Assembly (NCBI GenBank): GCA_032768795.1
Contig: CP136490.1
Coordinates: forward strand, 7,192,001-7,256,000
Length of the DNA stretch: 64,000 nucleotides
Direction: 5' to 3'
Source of the DNA: Tremella fuciformis
Taxonomy: Eukaryota; Basidiomycota; Tremellomycetes; Tremellales; Tremellaceae
Part shown: positions 20,702 to 30,449 of the stretch, piece after piece
Numbering within the stretch: the stretch's first letter is position 1
How the letters are laid out: each line of letters starts with the position of its first letter
Program-made: the position numbers and the translations under genes
Notes under the pieces: model-generated
What the model was told of the DNA's origin: nothing
What the model saw: only the letters and a program-made list of their open reading frames with translations
Database searches by the model: none

Positions 20702-21014
20702 TGTCAAGACCGGACGTAGGATAGTCCGCGTCGAGCTGGGAAGTCGAGGTTGCCTCGCAGGGAGTATGCAATCGAGTAGGGTTACTAGAAGTAGACTGAG
20801 AGTACAAGAGATACATTCGACTAGAGATCTTCTCTACTCGAATGTCTACTATATGTATTCGAAAACCGTTCAACTATACTAGACAGTCCGAGTGCCGCAT
20901 TTAGCAGTTCGGCTACTTCACCCGGATGAGGCAAGTGGGCGGTTGGCTGAGTCAGGCCGTGTGGCACTTGGCCTTGTCTCATTCCGCCACAGTCTCAGTG
21001 CCACAGTCCTGACA
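20702..21014 (-). repeat. 5' LTR of the retrotransposon (313 bp)
   Basis: Same length and ends as the left copy. Reading with the element, a TATA-like box (TATAG, complement of 20849-20853) lies 31 nt before the inferred RNA start at about 20822. The start falls in an imperfect 14-bp hairpin (plus-strand arms CATTCGACTAGAGA and TCTCTACTCGAATG). U3 would then be about 190 bp and R-U5 about 120 bp. Confidence 0.9.
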
Positions 21015-21019
21015 GTACC
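21015..21019 (+). repeat. Target-site duplication, right copy (GTACC)
   Basis: Exact repeat of 13591-13595 directly after the right LTR. Confidence 0.9.
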
Positions 21020-21713
21020 GGTCATAAGCCGGACCAGAGGCGATGGGACCGAGGTTGAGGAAACGCCTGCGGTCTTGGCAAGTCTCGAGGCTGCAAGGTA
21101 GCCGAGCTTGACTAAACCCTACGCGCACGGAGCAGCCTTGGGAGACGACAGCAGCTCCGGTTGTCGCTCGTGTCTCAGCAGCATCCGCAAGATAGGAGTG
21201 ATTGTCCCGGTTGGATTGTCCTTGATACCTTTCATGCTTGGCTCCTGGAGGCCTAAGCCTGGTGCAAAACGACCTAAGACCCATTTGAATGGTGTTCATC
21301 CCGAGCAGCCCCTTGCGGCACGAGGAGCCTCGGGCCGTCCGAGACACGGACAGGCCACCGCGAAATATTGAATTGAAGGATAGTGTCCTTTCTGCCCACT
21401 TGATACACCCATGGAATCCTTTGACTACTCAGTAGTGCTACGCGTAACAGCTCTAAAGGTGCCAGCTGCTCAATCCTTTGTGGTCCTGGATTGCCGAGCC
21501 CCCTCTTGGATCGCCAAGCCCCGGATGGGCTATAAAAAGGTGCTAACAGGGAGAGGGCTTGAAACAGTCTCTCAACGCCGACCTCCTTGTATCTCTCACC
21601 GAGTGAGTGCTCTTCAGTCACAGCCTCGGAGTTGAGTTGACTTCTAAGCGCGACCGAGCTGGACTGGGTCGACCGACGCTCTTTACTTTCTGAATACTGC
21701 AAGTTGCCCTCAT
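21020..21713 (+). promoter_or_regulatory. Upstream region of chitinase 2
   Basis: No coding frame is supported. A good TATA box (TATAAAAA at 21531) lies 183 nt before the ATG of the second chitinase. Confidence 0.55.
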
Positions 21714-23186
21714 GCTCGCGGCAGCCTTAACACTTTGTGCGACTCTGGGCGCCGCGCTTGCCCTGCCGACGGATCCCACTTCTCACTGGGAGTCCGTCAG
21801 GAACACCAACTCGACCGAGAAGCGATATGTAGCCTATTGGTCTGTGTGAGTATTCGTCCCAAATGACTGCTTTCCCCGTACTGAAAGCCCACAGATGGGC
21901 TCAGGGCTTGAACCTTCCTACCTCGGATCAGCTGACGGGTGTCACTCATGTTGTGCTCTGTGGGTTCAATCCGGTTGATGATCCATCAGCTGACGGCGAG
22001 CCTTCGTTGACATGGACACCTTCTCTGGTTTCTGGGAGGCGTACAGCACCCCAAACCCGTTCACCACAGCCACCGTCTCGAGCGTTCGCTCCGCTTGCAA
22101 CGGATGCAAAGTCATGGCTGCCTTTGGTGGCTGGAATCTCGACCAGGACTTCAGGACTTTCTCGGCCACTCCAGACTCTCGGACCCAGTTTGCGAGCAAA
22201 GTCAAGGCCTTCCTGGAATCGTACAACCTGTAAGTCTCATGCATAAGGCGAAGATGTCGTATTGAGACAGGCAGAGACGGTGCCGACATAGACTGGGAGG
22301 TGAGATACTATACCCCCACACTGTCGGCTTCATCCTTTCACCATCACCCTTTCCTTTCTGCGTCTTCGAGGGATGGACTGACGTACAGTATCCCGTGTGG
22401 AACAGTGCCAACTACCTGACCACCGAGCCGGAAAACGATGCAGACAAGACCAACTTCCCGCTCATGCTTTCCGCCCTTCGGAGCGCCATACCCGACAAAC
22501 TTATCTCCATCGCTCTCCCTTCTCGACACGCCGACATGCTCGCCTACGACAAGGACAGCATCTCCCAAATTGACCCCTCTGTCGACTGGTACAATCTCAT
22601 GACATACGATTTTGTAAACAGACGAGACAACGAGACGAATTACCACGCCGGCGACGTCGTGGTGCAGGATTCGATCGATACCTACGGCGCCATGGGCATG
22701 GACAAGACGAAAATGAACATTGGCTTCCCCATGTACGCCAAGTGGTTCTGGCTCGACGCGACGGACGCGCCTCTCTGCACAGCCAACCCGCCAATCGGAT
22801 GCGCCATGGGCGGATATGAGAACCCTACCAATGGGGCGGACACCGGACTGTCCGGGGTGTGGGTATGGAACACGGACCCGGCTGCCGAGATCAACGTCGT
22901 GCCTACTGCCACAGACGGCAGTGATGTGCAGGGTATTCAGGCCAGCTTCAATGCCTTGCCTTCAGACGGGAGCGCCAGCTCCCCTGACAAGCTGGCCAGC
23001 GCCTTCTTTGACAAGACCTACTCGCTGTTCTGGACGTGGGTCAGCGCCAGCGACATCCAGCAGACCTGCCAGAAACGGATCAGTGAGGTTGGTGGGGTGA
23101 TGGTCTGGAGTATCAACCAGGACCAGAATGGCGCAAGCGGTGGCCCGCACCTGCAGGCCCTCGCCGAGTGCATGGCGTCAGCCTAA
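21714..23186 (+). CDS. GH18 chitinase, secreted (paralog 2)
   Basis: Second secreted family 18 chitinase. The start at 21714 gives the signal peptide MLAAALTLCATLGAALALP, then EKRYVAYWSVWAQG. Strand motifs are THVVLSFVDM, KVMAAFGGWNLD and the active-site DGADIDWEYP. Then come MNIGFPMYAKWFWLD, NPPIGCAMGGYENP and GVMVWSINQDQNG. The active site lies on a 25-nt exon (22275-22299), matching the split seen in paralog 1, so the two genes share exon architecture. The protein ends at CMASA with no binding module. It is probably a tandem duplicate of the gene at 12102, the pair now being pushed apart by the retrotransposon. Confidence 0.93.
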
Positions 23187-23652
23187 GGACACCATGTCAA
23201 TACGCCTTTACTGGCTTGCGTACACTCTTGCCTCGTTGTGCGCACCATTTACCCGTACCGCTTCATTCTAACCGTAAGTATTCCGTACAATCTGTAACAT
23301 CATGTATGTACTATAGCTCTGCGCTGAGCAAGAGACGATTCTACCAAGGGGCTGAATGCCGAAAATGGCCACCAATAGGGAGTGTGGCACTCAGCCTGAA
23401 CACAGACATCTGAAAGTGCCACATCGGGCACGGCCGCACGAGCTATTATGGCGACTCATTCTTTCTTGCCACTGCGGGTATGGCTAATCCCAGTGCGGAT
23501 CGGACAAGGGTGAGGCGTGCGGAAAGTCATACAAGTGGTACATAGTACTGCAATTGCCCCAAGTATGGCCAAGAAGGAGCTGCTTCAACATATTCAGAGT
23601 CGGGGTCTCACTCCGGTTCCTCTGCGCCTGACAGACGCTCGTTCCAGCTCCC
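23187..23652. other. Convergent intergenic region
   Basis: Lies between the chitinase 2 stop (+) and the bHLH gene stop (-). I see only likely 3' untranslated sequence. Confidence 0.4.
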
Positions 23653-25240
23653 TCATGCCGTCCCCGACGTGGTGGCTGCAGCGACCGACTGCGATGGCGA
23701 AGACTGCGCCTGCTGCAAATTCTGTGATGGCTGTTGGGGTGTTTGTCGGGTTGGTGAAGTCTGCGTTGTTGAAGTACCCGCCGCCGGAGCAGTCGCAGGC
23801 GTTCCCGAGCCAAATGAGTTGGCGGCAGGATAGACCCCGATCGAACCAGGTCCCAGTCCATATGTAGCAGCATAAGGGGTTTGATACTGTCCGCTCCCGC
23901 CTCGAGCAATGTCCAAGTCTCGTCGCAGCTTGTCGATCTCGCGAGCCATATCCGAGTTCTGATTTTTCAAAAGTGAGATGTAGTCGATGGCTGCTAGTCA
24001 GAATCGCTCTCAGCGCCAGAAAGATGATCTGACCCTTGGATAGCACCTCCCATTTACTCGACTTGGAGCCTCTGTCCGCTGGAAGCAAGTTGTGAAGCTC
24101 GTCGAACAGGTCCTTCATCTCCTTTCGTCTCTTTCGCTCGGCGAGCTTGTGGCTGATACGAAGCTCCGGCGATCGCGAGAAGGGCTGGTCTTTCGATTTG
24201 CCCTCGTCCGGCACTCGAAGTCCATCAATTGATTGTGCAACGTCCGACGCGTTGGCCAGGGAGAGCATGGGATCATCGAGCTTGACTTCGTTGGCCAACG
24301 TGTCAAGAGTCTCCGCGGAGAAATGTAATTCCGGCGGAAGCTCGTTGTCTTGATTATCGCCAGTCGAGCGAACAGACGATGTTGCGGGATCGGTGATTGG
24401 TCTGTCGTGTGCATTGGCGTTCGCACTGTTGGACCCTTCCGCCGGCGGCCAATCGACCTGTGCAGGAAAGGCAACTACTCGTTGAGGGAAGAGCGAAGAG
24501 GGCGATGAAAAGTCAAAGTTCAAGTCGGGCTTGTCCGAGCCTGCACCCTTGAGAAGCATTTGTTCAAGGGTGGCCGAGCCTCGGCGCTTGAGAGGCGGTT
24601 CTTGCAGGTCGGACTTGGGCGTGACGAGTAGCGCGCTGCCACTGGCGGAAGAGACGCTCTCTGGAGTCGCACGACCCTCCTCACGATCGTCGTCTTTGCG
24701 CTTACGATAGCTGGACGAGTCCATCCTGAATGGAGCAAGAACGTGTGGTGGAGGCGGAAACCAGGGGCTAGACACTGCGCGTGGCTGCACGGGCGACAAA
24801 GGCAGAGGTAGTGCCTGGTGTTGAGGACGAAAGTTGCGGGGCTCCAACCTATCTTCTCGCCAGATGGAATAGTGTGTGAGATCGTCGTGGGTATCGGGCG
24901 ACGACAACGGTGGTGTGAGTATGAAGCTCGGAGAGTGCGGTGGTTCAGACCGAAGTCGCGAAGGATGCAGAGCTCCTGGCGAAAAGTACGGCTTGTGTTG
25001 TCGGCCTTGCGACGAGCTCGAGCGAGATGAGGTGGGAGCCGAGCTGATGGAGGAGCGTCTCTGACCTATCGGCGGCAAGATGTTGGACAATGGCGCGATG
25101 TGAGAAGCCAAGGGTGGCAGAGAGCGGTCGGACGGATGGGAGACGTGTGGCGGGGGAGTCGCGAGGGGTCTACGGGTGAGTATGCGCGTGTTGTTTACGA
25201 AGAGGCGACCTTGGTGGCGTACCTCTGTAGAGTCGACCAA
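23653..25240 (-). CDS. bHLH transcription factor (5' end unresolved)
   Basis: Nuclear DNA-binding protein. A long disordered Ser/Pro-rich N-terminal part leads to the bHLH: ISHKLAERKRRKEMKDLF, with the His-Glu-Arg residues that read E-boxes, then LHNLLPADRG, a loop and helix 2 split by an intron (KWEVLSK to AIDYISLLKNQN). A short leucine-zipper-like helix (MAREIDKLRRDLDIARGG) and a Gln/Ser/Thr-rich tail ending at 23653 follow. The His is typical of ordinary bHLH factors; SREBPs have Tyr there. The frame is open to about 25,240 without a good ATG. A consistent intron (25170 to about 25,222) would connect it to an upstream exon ending PWSTLQR. An internal ATG at 24724 is an alternative start. 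Confidence 0.82.
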
Positions 25241-26903
25241 GGGTCCCGTTGATAGGCCGAGATACTCCTTTGCTGATGTCTCGACTGGTGAATCAGCAAG
25301 GTCCTCTGACGTTGCGGTGCTCGTTGTCTATTGGGCGAGGTTTGCAGGAGGCAACGAGGAATGAAAGAAAGAAGCAGGAACGTGATTCTCGGTGGGACCA
25401 CGAGGTTGATGCGTGGTTTATCCCTTTCCCGCCTCCTCGCGGCGACCGCGTGGCCAGGAAGGAAGATCGGGCACACACAGAAAATCCCGAAACGCCGATA
25501 CCGCGTCTTGGGGATTTACCGCATCGGGGAAAAAGAGGGTTACTAACTAGGGGTTGAGGAGGGGGATTTGGCATGGTGTTCGACGTGTCGTGTCTGATCG
25601 GGTCTTGACCTGTGATGAGAGGAATGAGTGGAGAAGCGTGCTGGGGACGTCAGCAGCTATACATGTACTCGTGCTGGCAGTCGAGTCGTCATTGGAATGT
25701 GTGGGTGAGACCGGGATGGTTCGAGTGGCGGTCTCTCGGCACTCACGCGATTGACTCTTCTTTCGGGTTCTGTGGGCCGAAGAGAGGAATGGAATGAAAC
25801 AAGCTTAACCTCCCGCACACGTATTCGAGCGGAGTTGACAAATCACCAGCAGGTGGTGATGAGGATATCAACACTTGCCTGGAGGGGATGATGATCAACA
25901 GTGAACGTGAGGTGACGAAAGGCCGCGGACTAGTCTTGCTCTTCATATAGTCATGCATGGCCGCTCTCACATGCTCGTCGCTCGACAGGCAACGTCGATC
26001 ACATTACGACATGGTATGAGTCAAGCAAGCACTCGCGGTCAGGGAGGCACCGAATTATGCCATATTCGAACACATAGAGCTGGACAGCTCATTTCCGATC
26101 CAGATGGGGATAAAACAAACCCCTCTACCCCGCAACACTTTGACCTGGATGGCGCATGGTGTAACAGTGTGTACGACGTGCAGGACGGATGCATTCCAGG
26201 TCATCCGGACCCTGTCGCTTTGTCCGTTGAGCCCGTACTTTCCTTTCTTGACGTCGCCAGATGCCGGTACCTCGTCCCGCAGACGGGAACGATGCTCGCC
26301 ATCTCGAAACACGGGTCCCGTTCCCCATTTTCTCCGTCCGCACGCTAGTAGCGCACGACGAGTTCACGTGTCCCGTGACGATTTCTGATCCCATTTGTAT
26401 CAGAAAAGGAAAGTCGAAATCGCTGAGATGCCGGCAGGCGATCGATCATCGCGGACCGCAGGGTCTTGGCTGGACGCCACCAAGATCGACACGCCAAGAA
26501 TGGCAACTGGCGCCAAAGGGTCTTGCTGCGCCACGTAGAGATCTTTTTACGTGCACGCGGCGAGTATCACATGTGGCGGCATCTCTTCCCAATCCACGGT
26601 CACGGTCGACCCGCGAAGCGCGATCGACCGACGAGCCACATCGGTCATTGCTTGGCCTGCATAATCATGTACCGCTTTCCATGCTCGGTTGGGAGGCAAA
26701 TACGAATGTTCTAGCGCTCGCTTTCCTTTCAGAGCTGCATCTGATTTCTCTTGCCGGAAGGCGGGTGGAGACAAGCCTTTTCTATAGCGTACGATGATCG
26801 CAACCCCTCGCCAGCCTCTTCTCCTTGCCTTCGCATCTCTCTTCGACTGTTCGTTGCTCCCAGTCCTGAAGAGACGCCTGATCAGCCGTTCGCGCGCAAA
26901 GGC
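25241..26903. other. Long intergenic region upstream of the bHLH gene
   Basis: Probably 5' exon, leader and promoter of the bHLH gene plus upstream sequence of the next gene. E-boxes are visible: CAGGTG at 25850-25855, inside the inverted repeat ATCACC...GGTGAT, and CACGTG at 26365-26370. The open frames lack protein-like features. Confidence 0.4.
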
Positions 26904-27636
26904 ATGAGTGGCAGTTCCCTCGAAGCGCCCGAGGGCCCGGAGGGAGCGGGCCTACTCTTGAGCACTCTACCAGACTGCGACAATCCCGATGAAGTGCAAC
27001 ATGCAATTTACATGCACAAAACCAATGGCGCCATCCTCGGGGTGTCTTGGTTGCAAGATCAGGACTCCGCCCATTGGCCGGCGAGAGCCACTGGCCACGA
27101 GCAAGATCCAGGTATTGTGGAGATCTGGGAGGACTTCATGAGGTTTGGTTGGCTGAATCAGTCCAAGGCGTGCACAGAAGCATTGTCGAAGCTCGTCGCT
27201 CCGTCCGCCGCTACTCAGTCAGAAGATGCAGGAAGTACGAGCGGCGCTCGTCCGACCGCGCTACAATCTCCTGGGTCAAGGGGGGAGGAGGTGAATGTAA
27301 CTCTGGTGTGGGTGTATGCGATGTTGAGGACATCTGTGATCATGCTGAAGCCGGCAGAACGTACCCCATGTATCGCAAGCTTTTTTTGGAGCTGGAGGAC
27401 AGACCAAAAGAACTGATTCATCATCTTTTTCGCCATCAGTGGGCCGTATCTCGATCGTCTGCGGACCGGTGGGTGGAATCGCGTTGTGGTTTCTGGCTGA
27501 CACCGCAGACGGTTCCACTTCAAGTATGTTCGGCCTGGTTCGAAACAAGACACTTCCGGCGACGATACCCAGAAGCATGGCCGAGAGGACGCTGACGGCG
27601 CTGCGGCCTCACTTGATATCGACTGACGCTGATTAA
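26904..27636 (+). CDS. Hypothetical protein, exon model uncertain
   Basis: The frame from MSGSSLEAPEGPEGAG (26904) looks coding for about 150 residues (NPDEVQHAIYMHKTNGAI, IVEIWEDFMRFGWLNQSK). Downstream frames that look coding (YRKLFLELEDRPKELIHHL near 27,370; ALWFLADTADGSTSSMFG near 27,480-27,540; stop at 27636) probably belong to later exons. I could not settle the splice sites. No known domain is recognised; possible hydrophobic segments occur in the second half. Confidence 0.35.
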
Positions 27637-28235
27637 CAGAATCAGCGAGGTCATGTCTGATCTTCACAGGTCAACGGTGCGACTCGCCTCCTGCCACTGC
27701 CACAGATCTTCATATGTGCTTTACGGCAGTCTAACCATTAACACCTATATAATTAGCATGCAAATTTTGATCATCATAGTTGTTAGAACATCAAAACATC
27801 TGTAGGGGTATTGCTCGTCAGACCTTGTCGCAGGAGAAGGCCGTCGATAGATCGCTTGGCCGTGACCCCCAAGCGGCACACGCGGGCCGAGTGAGCCATT
27901 TTCTGAGACTGCCCACATTCCGAACAATCGTGTCTCGCGAAGTGTCGCAAGAGCATCGCAATACCTGTTGAAAGCACATGTATAGCAGAATTCCGAATGA
28001 GAGACGGAGTCGGGACCAACCGGGTGGTATTTCTACGTTTGTACATGCATTTTCCAGGCACCAAAGCGGAGGTCGATTCTCGGCGGAAGACGAAAATGTA
28101 TGACGACAGGCTACAGTCGGCGTGGGTCGACCAATTCGTTTATGCCCACTTTGTCATCCACCTCTCTACCCACCACTCGACTGGCACGTTGGTCACATCA
28201 CTGGGAGACTGTGCAGACGCTCTTGACTGTTCATC
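27637..28235. other. Intergenic region
   Basis: AT-richer stretch around 27,730-27,790, with no supported gene; likely the promoter of the RCF2-like gene. Confidence 0.35.
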
Positions 28236-29063
28236 ATGAAGGTAGGTCTAACCGTCGCTGCGTGTTCGATATGTCCACCGGGTCCCGCACCACCTTTGAC
28301 TTACCGCTGACCCGCAGATTCTCTCACAGGAAGACCAAGCCGCATACCAGGCAGCCACCGTCAACGGCGGCATGCGGGGTGCGGCACTCGGCACAGCACT
28401 CGCCATCCCTTCTCACTTTGCCCTCATGCGCTACTCTCACCAATATCGCGCACTACCTCTACCCCTCAAGGCGTTCGGCGCCGTTGTGATCGTCGTCCCG
28501 TGTATCAGCATCACTGCTGAGAAGGCCGGCGAGGCATTCGAGAGGGCACAATGGACGGGTGTGGGCAAGCGGGAGCTGGACCTGAAGGAAGAGGCAGAGC
28601 GTCGCCGGTGGGACGCAATGAGCACCAACGACAAGATCAAGGACTGGAGCGGGAGACACAAGTGGGGTATCATCGCCGGCGCCTGGGCAGCCTCGATGGG
28701 TATCGCATTTGGCGCCGTGGCCAGGACGCCGCAGAGCTTCTCGCAAAAGGTGCGTCCTTTGGGCTTGACTGTGCGGACGGTACTGAGGACAGCTCGTGCA
28801 AGCTCGTATGTGGGCACAAGGCCTGACGGTGGGCACCTTGATAGGCTCGGCTGTCTTGTCCGGGATGTCGACACCAGAGGACACAGTCATACCTCAGCGA
28901 GCAGACCACTCATGGCGTAACATCCTTGGTGAGCATCGACGTCTTCACTTTGCTCGTGCGACTTGTGGCTGAATCTGCAGAGGAAGAGGGTGTGCTGGTC
29001 TCCGAAGGGGAGGCCAAGCCCAAGCCGAAACAGCCTCAACATACCGCAGCCAAGTCATCATAG
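28236..29063 (+). CDS. RCF2-like HIG1-domain protein of respiratory supercomplexes
   Basis: Inner mitochondrial membrane protein related to Rcf2, which associates with cytochrome c oxidase and III/IV supercomplexes. Exon 1 is only ATGAAG (28236-28241). Exon 2 (28318-28749) encodes ILSQEDQAAYQAATVNGGM and two hydrophobic segments, then GIIAGAWAASMGIAFGAVA. Exon 3 (28793-28928) has the HIG1 motif LVQARMWAQGLTVGTLIG, and exon 4 (28981-29063) an acidic-basic tail ending TAAKSS. The order of an N-terminal Rcf2-type region followed by HIG1 distinguishes it from the shorter Rcf1. A two-codon first exon is notable. Confidence 0.8.
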
Positions 29064-29557
29064 ATCGTCAACATCCTGTTCTGTCACCATTATGCATCAC
29101 CCATCACTCTGTCGCAGCTGTCAACGACGGAAACCTGGTCGGCAAGCCGGAAACGCAGAGACCTCCCGGAAGTCTGCTTGGCCCGGGAGAGACCGTACGA
29201 GTATGGATCCTTCGAGGGCCGTTGGCAGGAGTCGTCATTTCTGGACTTGGAGTGGTGACCTAGGCTGCTTAATCGCCCTGACTCCGAGCTATCTCATGCG
29301 TCGCATGCTGCCGCTCCCGCACCACAGGCAAAGGGAGGTCTTTAGCTGCTAAAGAAGGGTGGAAAGCCCGCGCATGGACGCTATGTGTCCTTTTGTCAGA
29401 TCCTTTTCCGTCCTTTGCATCCCTCATCTCGTCGACCTAAGAGCACGAGCTCGGCCCACCATGCTGAGCAGTGGACAGCGCATGCGTCTCCTCCCACCCG
29501 ACTCTCCTACTATTCATCTACCTCCCACCTGCCTGACCACATCCAGGTTCAAGTGAG
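29064..29557. other. Intergenic region
   Basis: No supported gene; 3' region of the RCF2-like gene and promoter of the next. Confidence 0.35.
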
Positions 29558-30283
29558 ATGTCCAGCGCTATCATCATCCTCAACGGGTACCCCGGGGTAG
29601 GCAAGTCGACCGTAGCGCATGAGCTGAGGTGCGTGCGGTGTCTCCTGACTGCAGAAGACATGCTAAGTAGAAGCAAGCTGCTGCCTCATGCCCGAGTGGT
29701 CGACGTCGGCCTGCTCGATCGCGTCGCCGACTCGGCAGTGTCCAAAGACGCGCGACAAAACTTGCGCAATTCGCTCGTCAGTCCACACAGCACCACTAGC
29801 CCGAGCGCGTCGACTGATCAGCAGCGCCAATCACTGCTCCAGGCCATGTTTGCCCCTGATTCGCACACCGAGCAGACCATCTACATTCTCCCCGAGACGA
29901 TGCTGTCCGCCTCGGGGGACAGGGCTATCTTGTCGCTCTACCCGACACTGGCAATGCAGGCCGGCTGGCCCGTCTTGCACTTCATCCTGTCTTGCTCGAC
30001 GGACACCAACATCTCTCGACTGCTCTCTACCAATCTTTCCATCTCATCCGCACCCGGCTCGACGGCCGGCGGCCGGATGGACGAGGCGGCTCTGATGGAG
30101 CTGCGGATGGAAGAGGAGGTGTGCCACCTCGTCACGCTCAAAGGAAGACCGAAGGGTCTCAGTGGCGAGTATGAGATCGACACGAGCGACATCAATGCAC
30201 GGCAGGTGGCGGGGACCGTCGGCGAGTACGTGCTGGACGGGCTGAGGCGCGCGGGGTGGTTCATCCAGCTCCAACGGAGGTGA
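29558..30283 (+). CDS. P-loop NTPase, predicted small kinase
   Basis: Starts MSSAIIILNGYPGVGKSTVAHEL: a Walker A motif (GYPGVGKST) right at the N-terminus, as in small-molecule kinases of the AAA_33/zeta-toxin-like or nucleotide kinase groups. One intron (29629-29670) joins HELR to SKLLPHARVVDVGLLDRVAD. Later parts contain VLHFILSCSTDTNISRLL and a C-terminal region ending GWFIQLQRR. Length is about 228 residues. Substrate and pathway cannot be inferred. Confidence 0.7.
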   Translation: MSSAIIILNGYPGVGKSTVAHELRCVRCLLTAEDMLSRSKLLPHARVVDVGLLDRVADSAVSKDARQNLRNSLVSPHSTTSPSASTDQQRQSLLQAMFAPDSHTEQTIYILPETMLSASGDRAILSLYPTLAMQAGWPVLHFILSCSTDTNISRLLSTNLSISSAPGSTAGGRMDEAALMELRMEEEVCHLVTLKGRPKGLSGEYEIDTSDINARQVAGTVGEYVLDGLRRAGWFIQLQRR

Positions 30284-30449
30284 TCTTGAGAGCATGAGCT
30301 ATGATGCATGCCTACAACAGCTATGTGATGCGAGTCGAGCCGGCGCCCGGCGGTACATGATTGCACGATATGTGGGACTTACTACTAAAGTTATTGTCCG
30401 GACGAACATGACAACTGTCAACCCCACCTGAACACGGCACACTCGCCCG

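Larger units (their letters stand above)
13596..21014 (-). mobile_element. Complete Ty3/gypsy chromovirus LTR retrotransposon
   Basis: A 7,419-bp element on the minus strand. Reading in its own direction: 5' LTR (20702-21014), self-priming-type primer binding site, gag (stop at 19379), pol (stop at 15840), an antisense intron-bearing gene (14128-15807), polypurine tract and 3' LTR (13596-13908). The flanking GTACC duplication, LTR ends TGTCA...TGACA and intact gag and pol frames show that the copy is complete. The integrase carries a C-terminal chromodomain, which defines chromoviruses and usually directs integration to marked chromatin. It sits about 125 bp downstream of the first chitinase stop codon. 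Confidence 0.96.
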
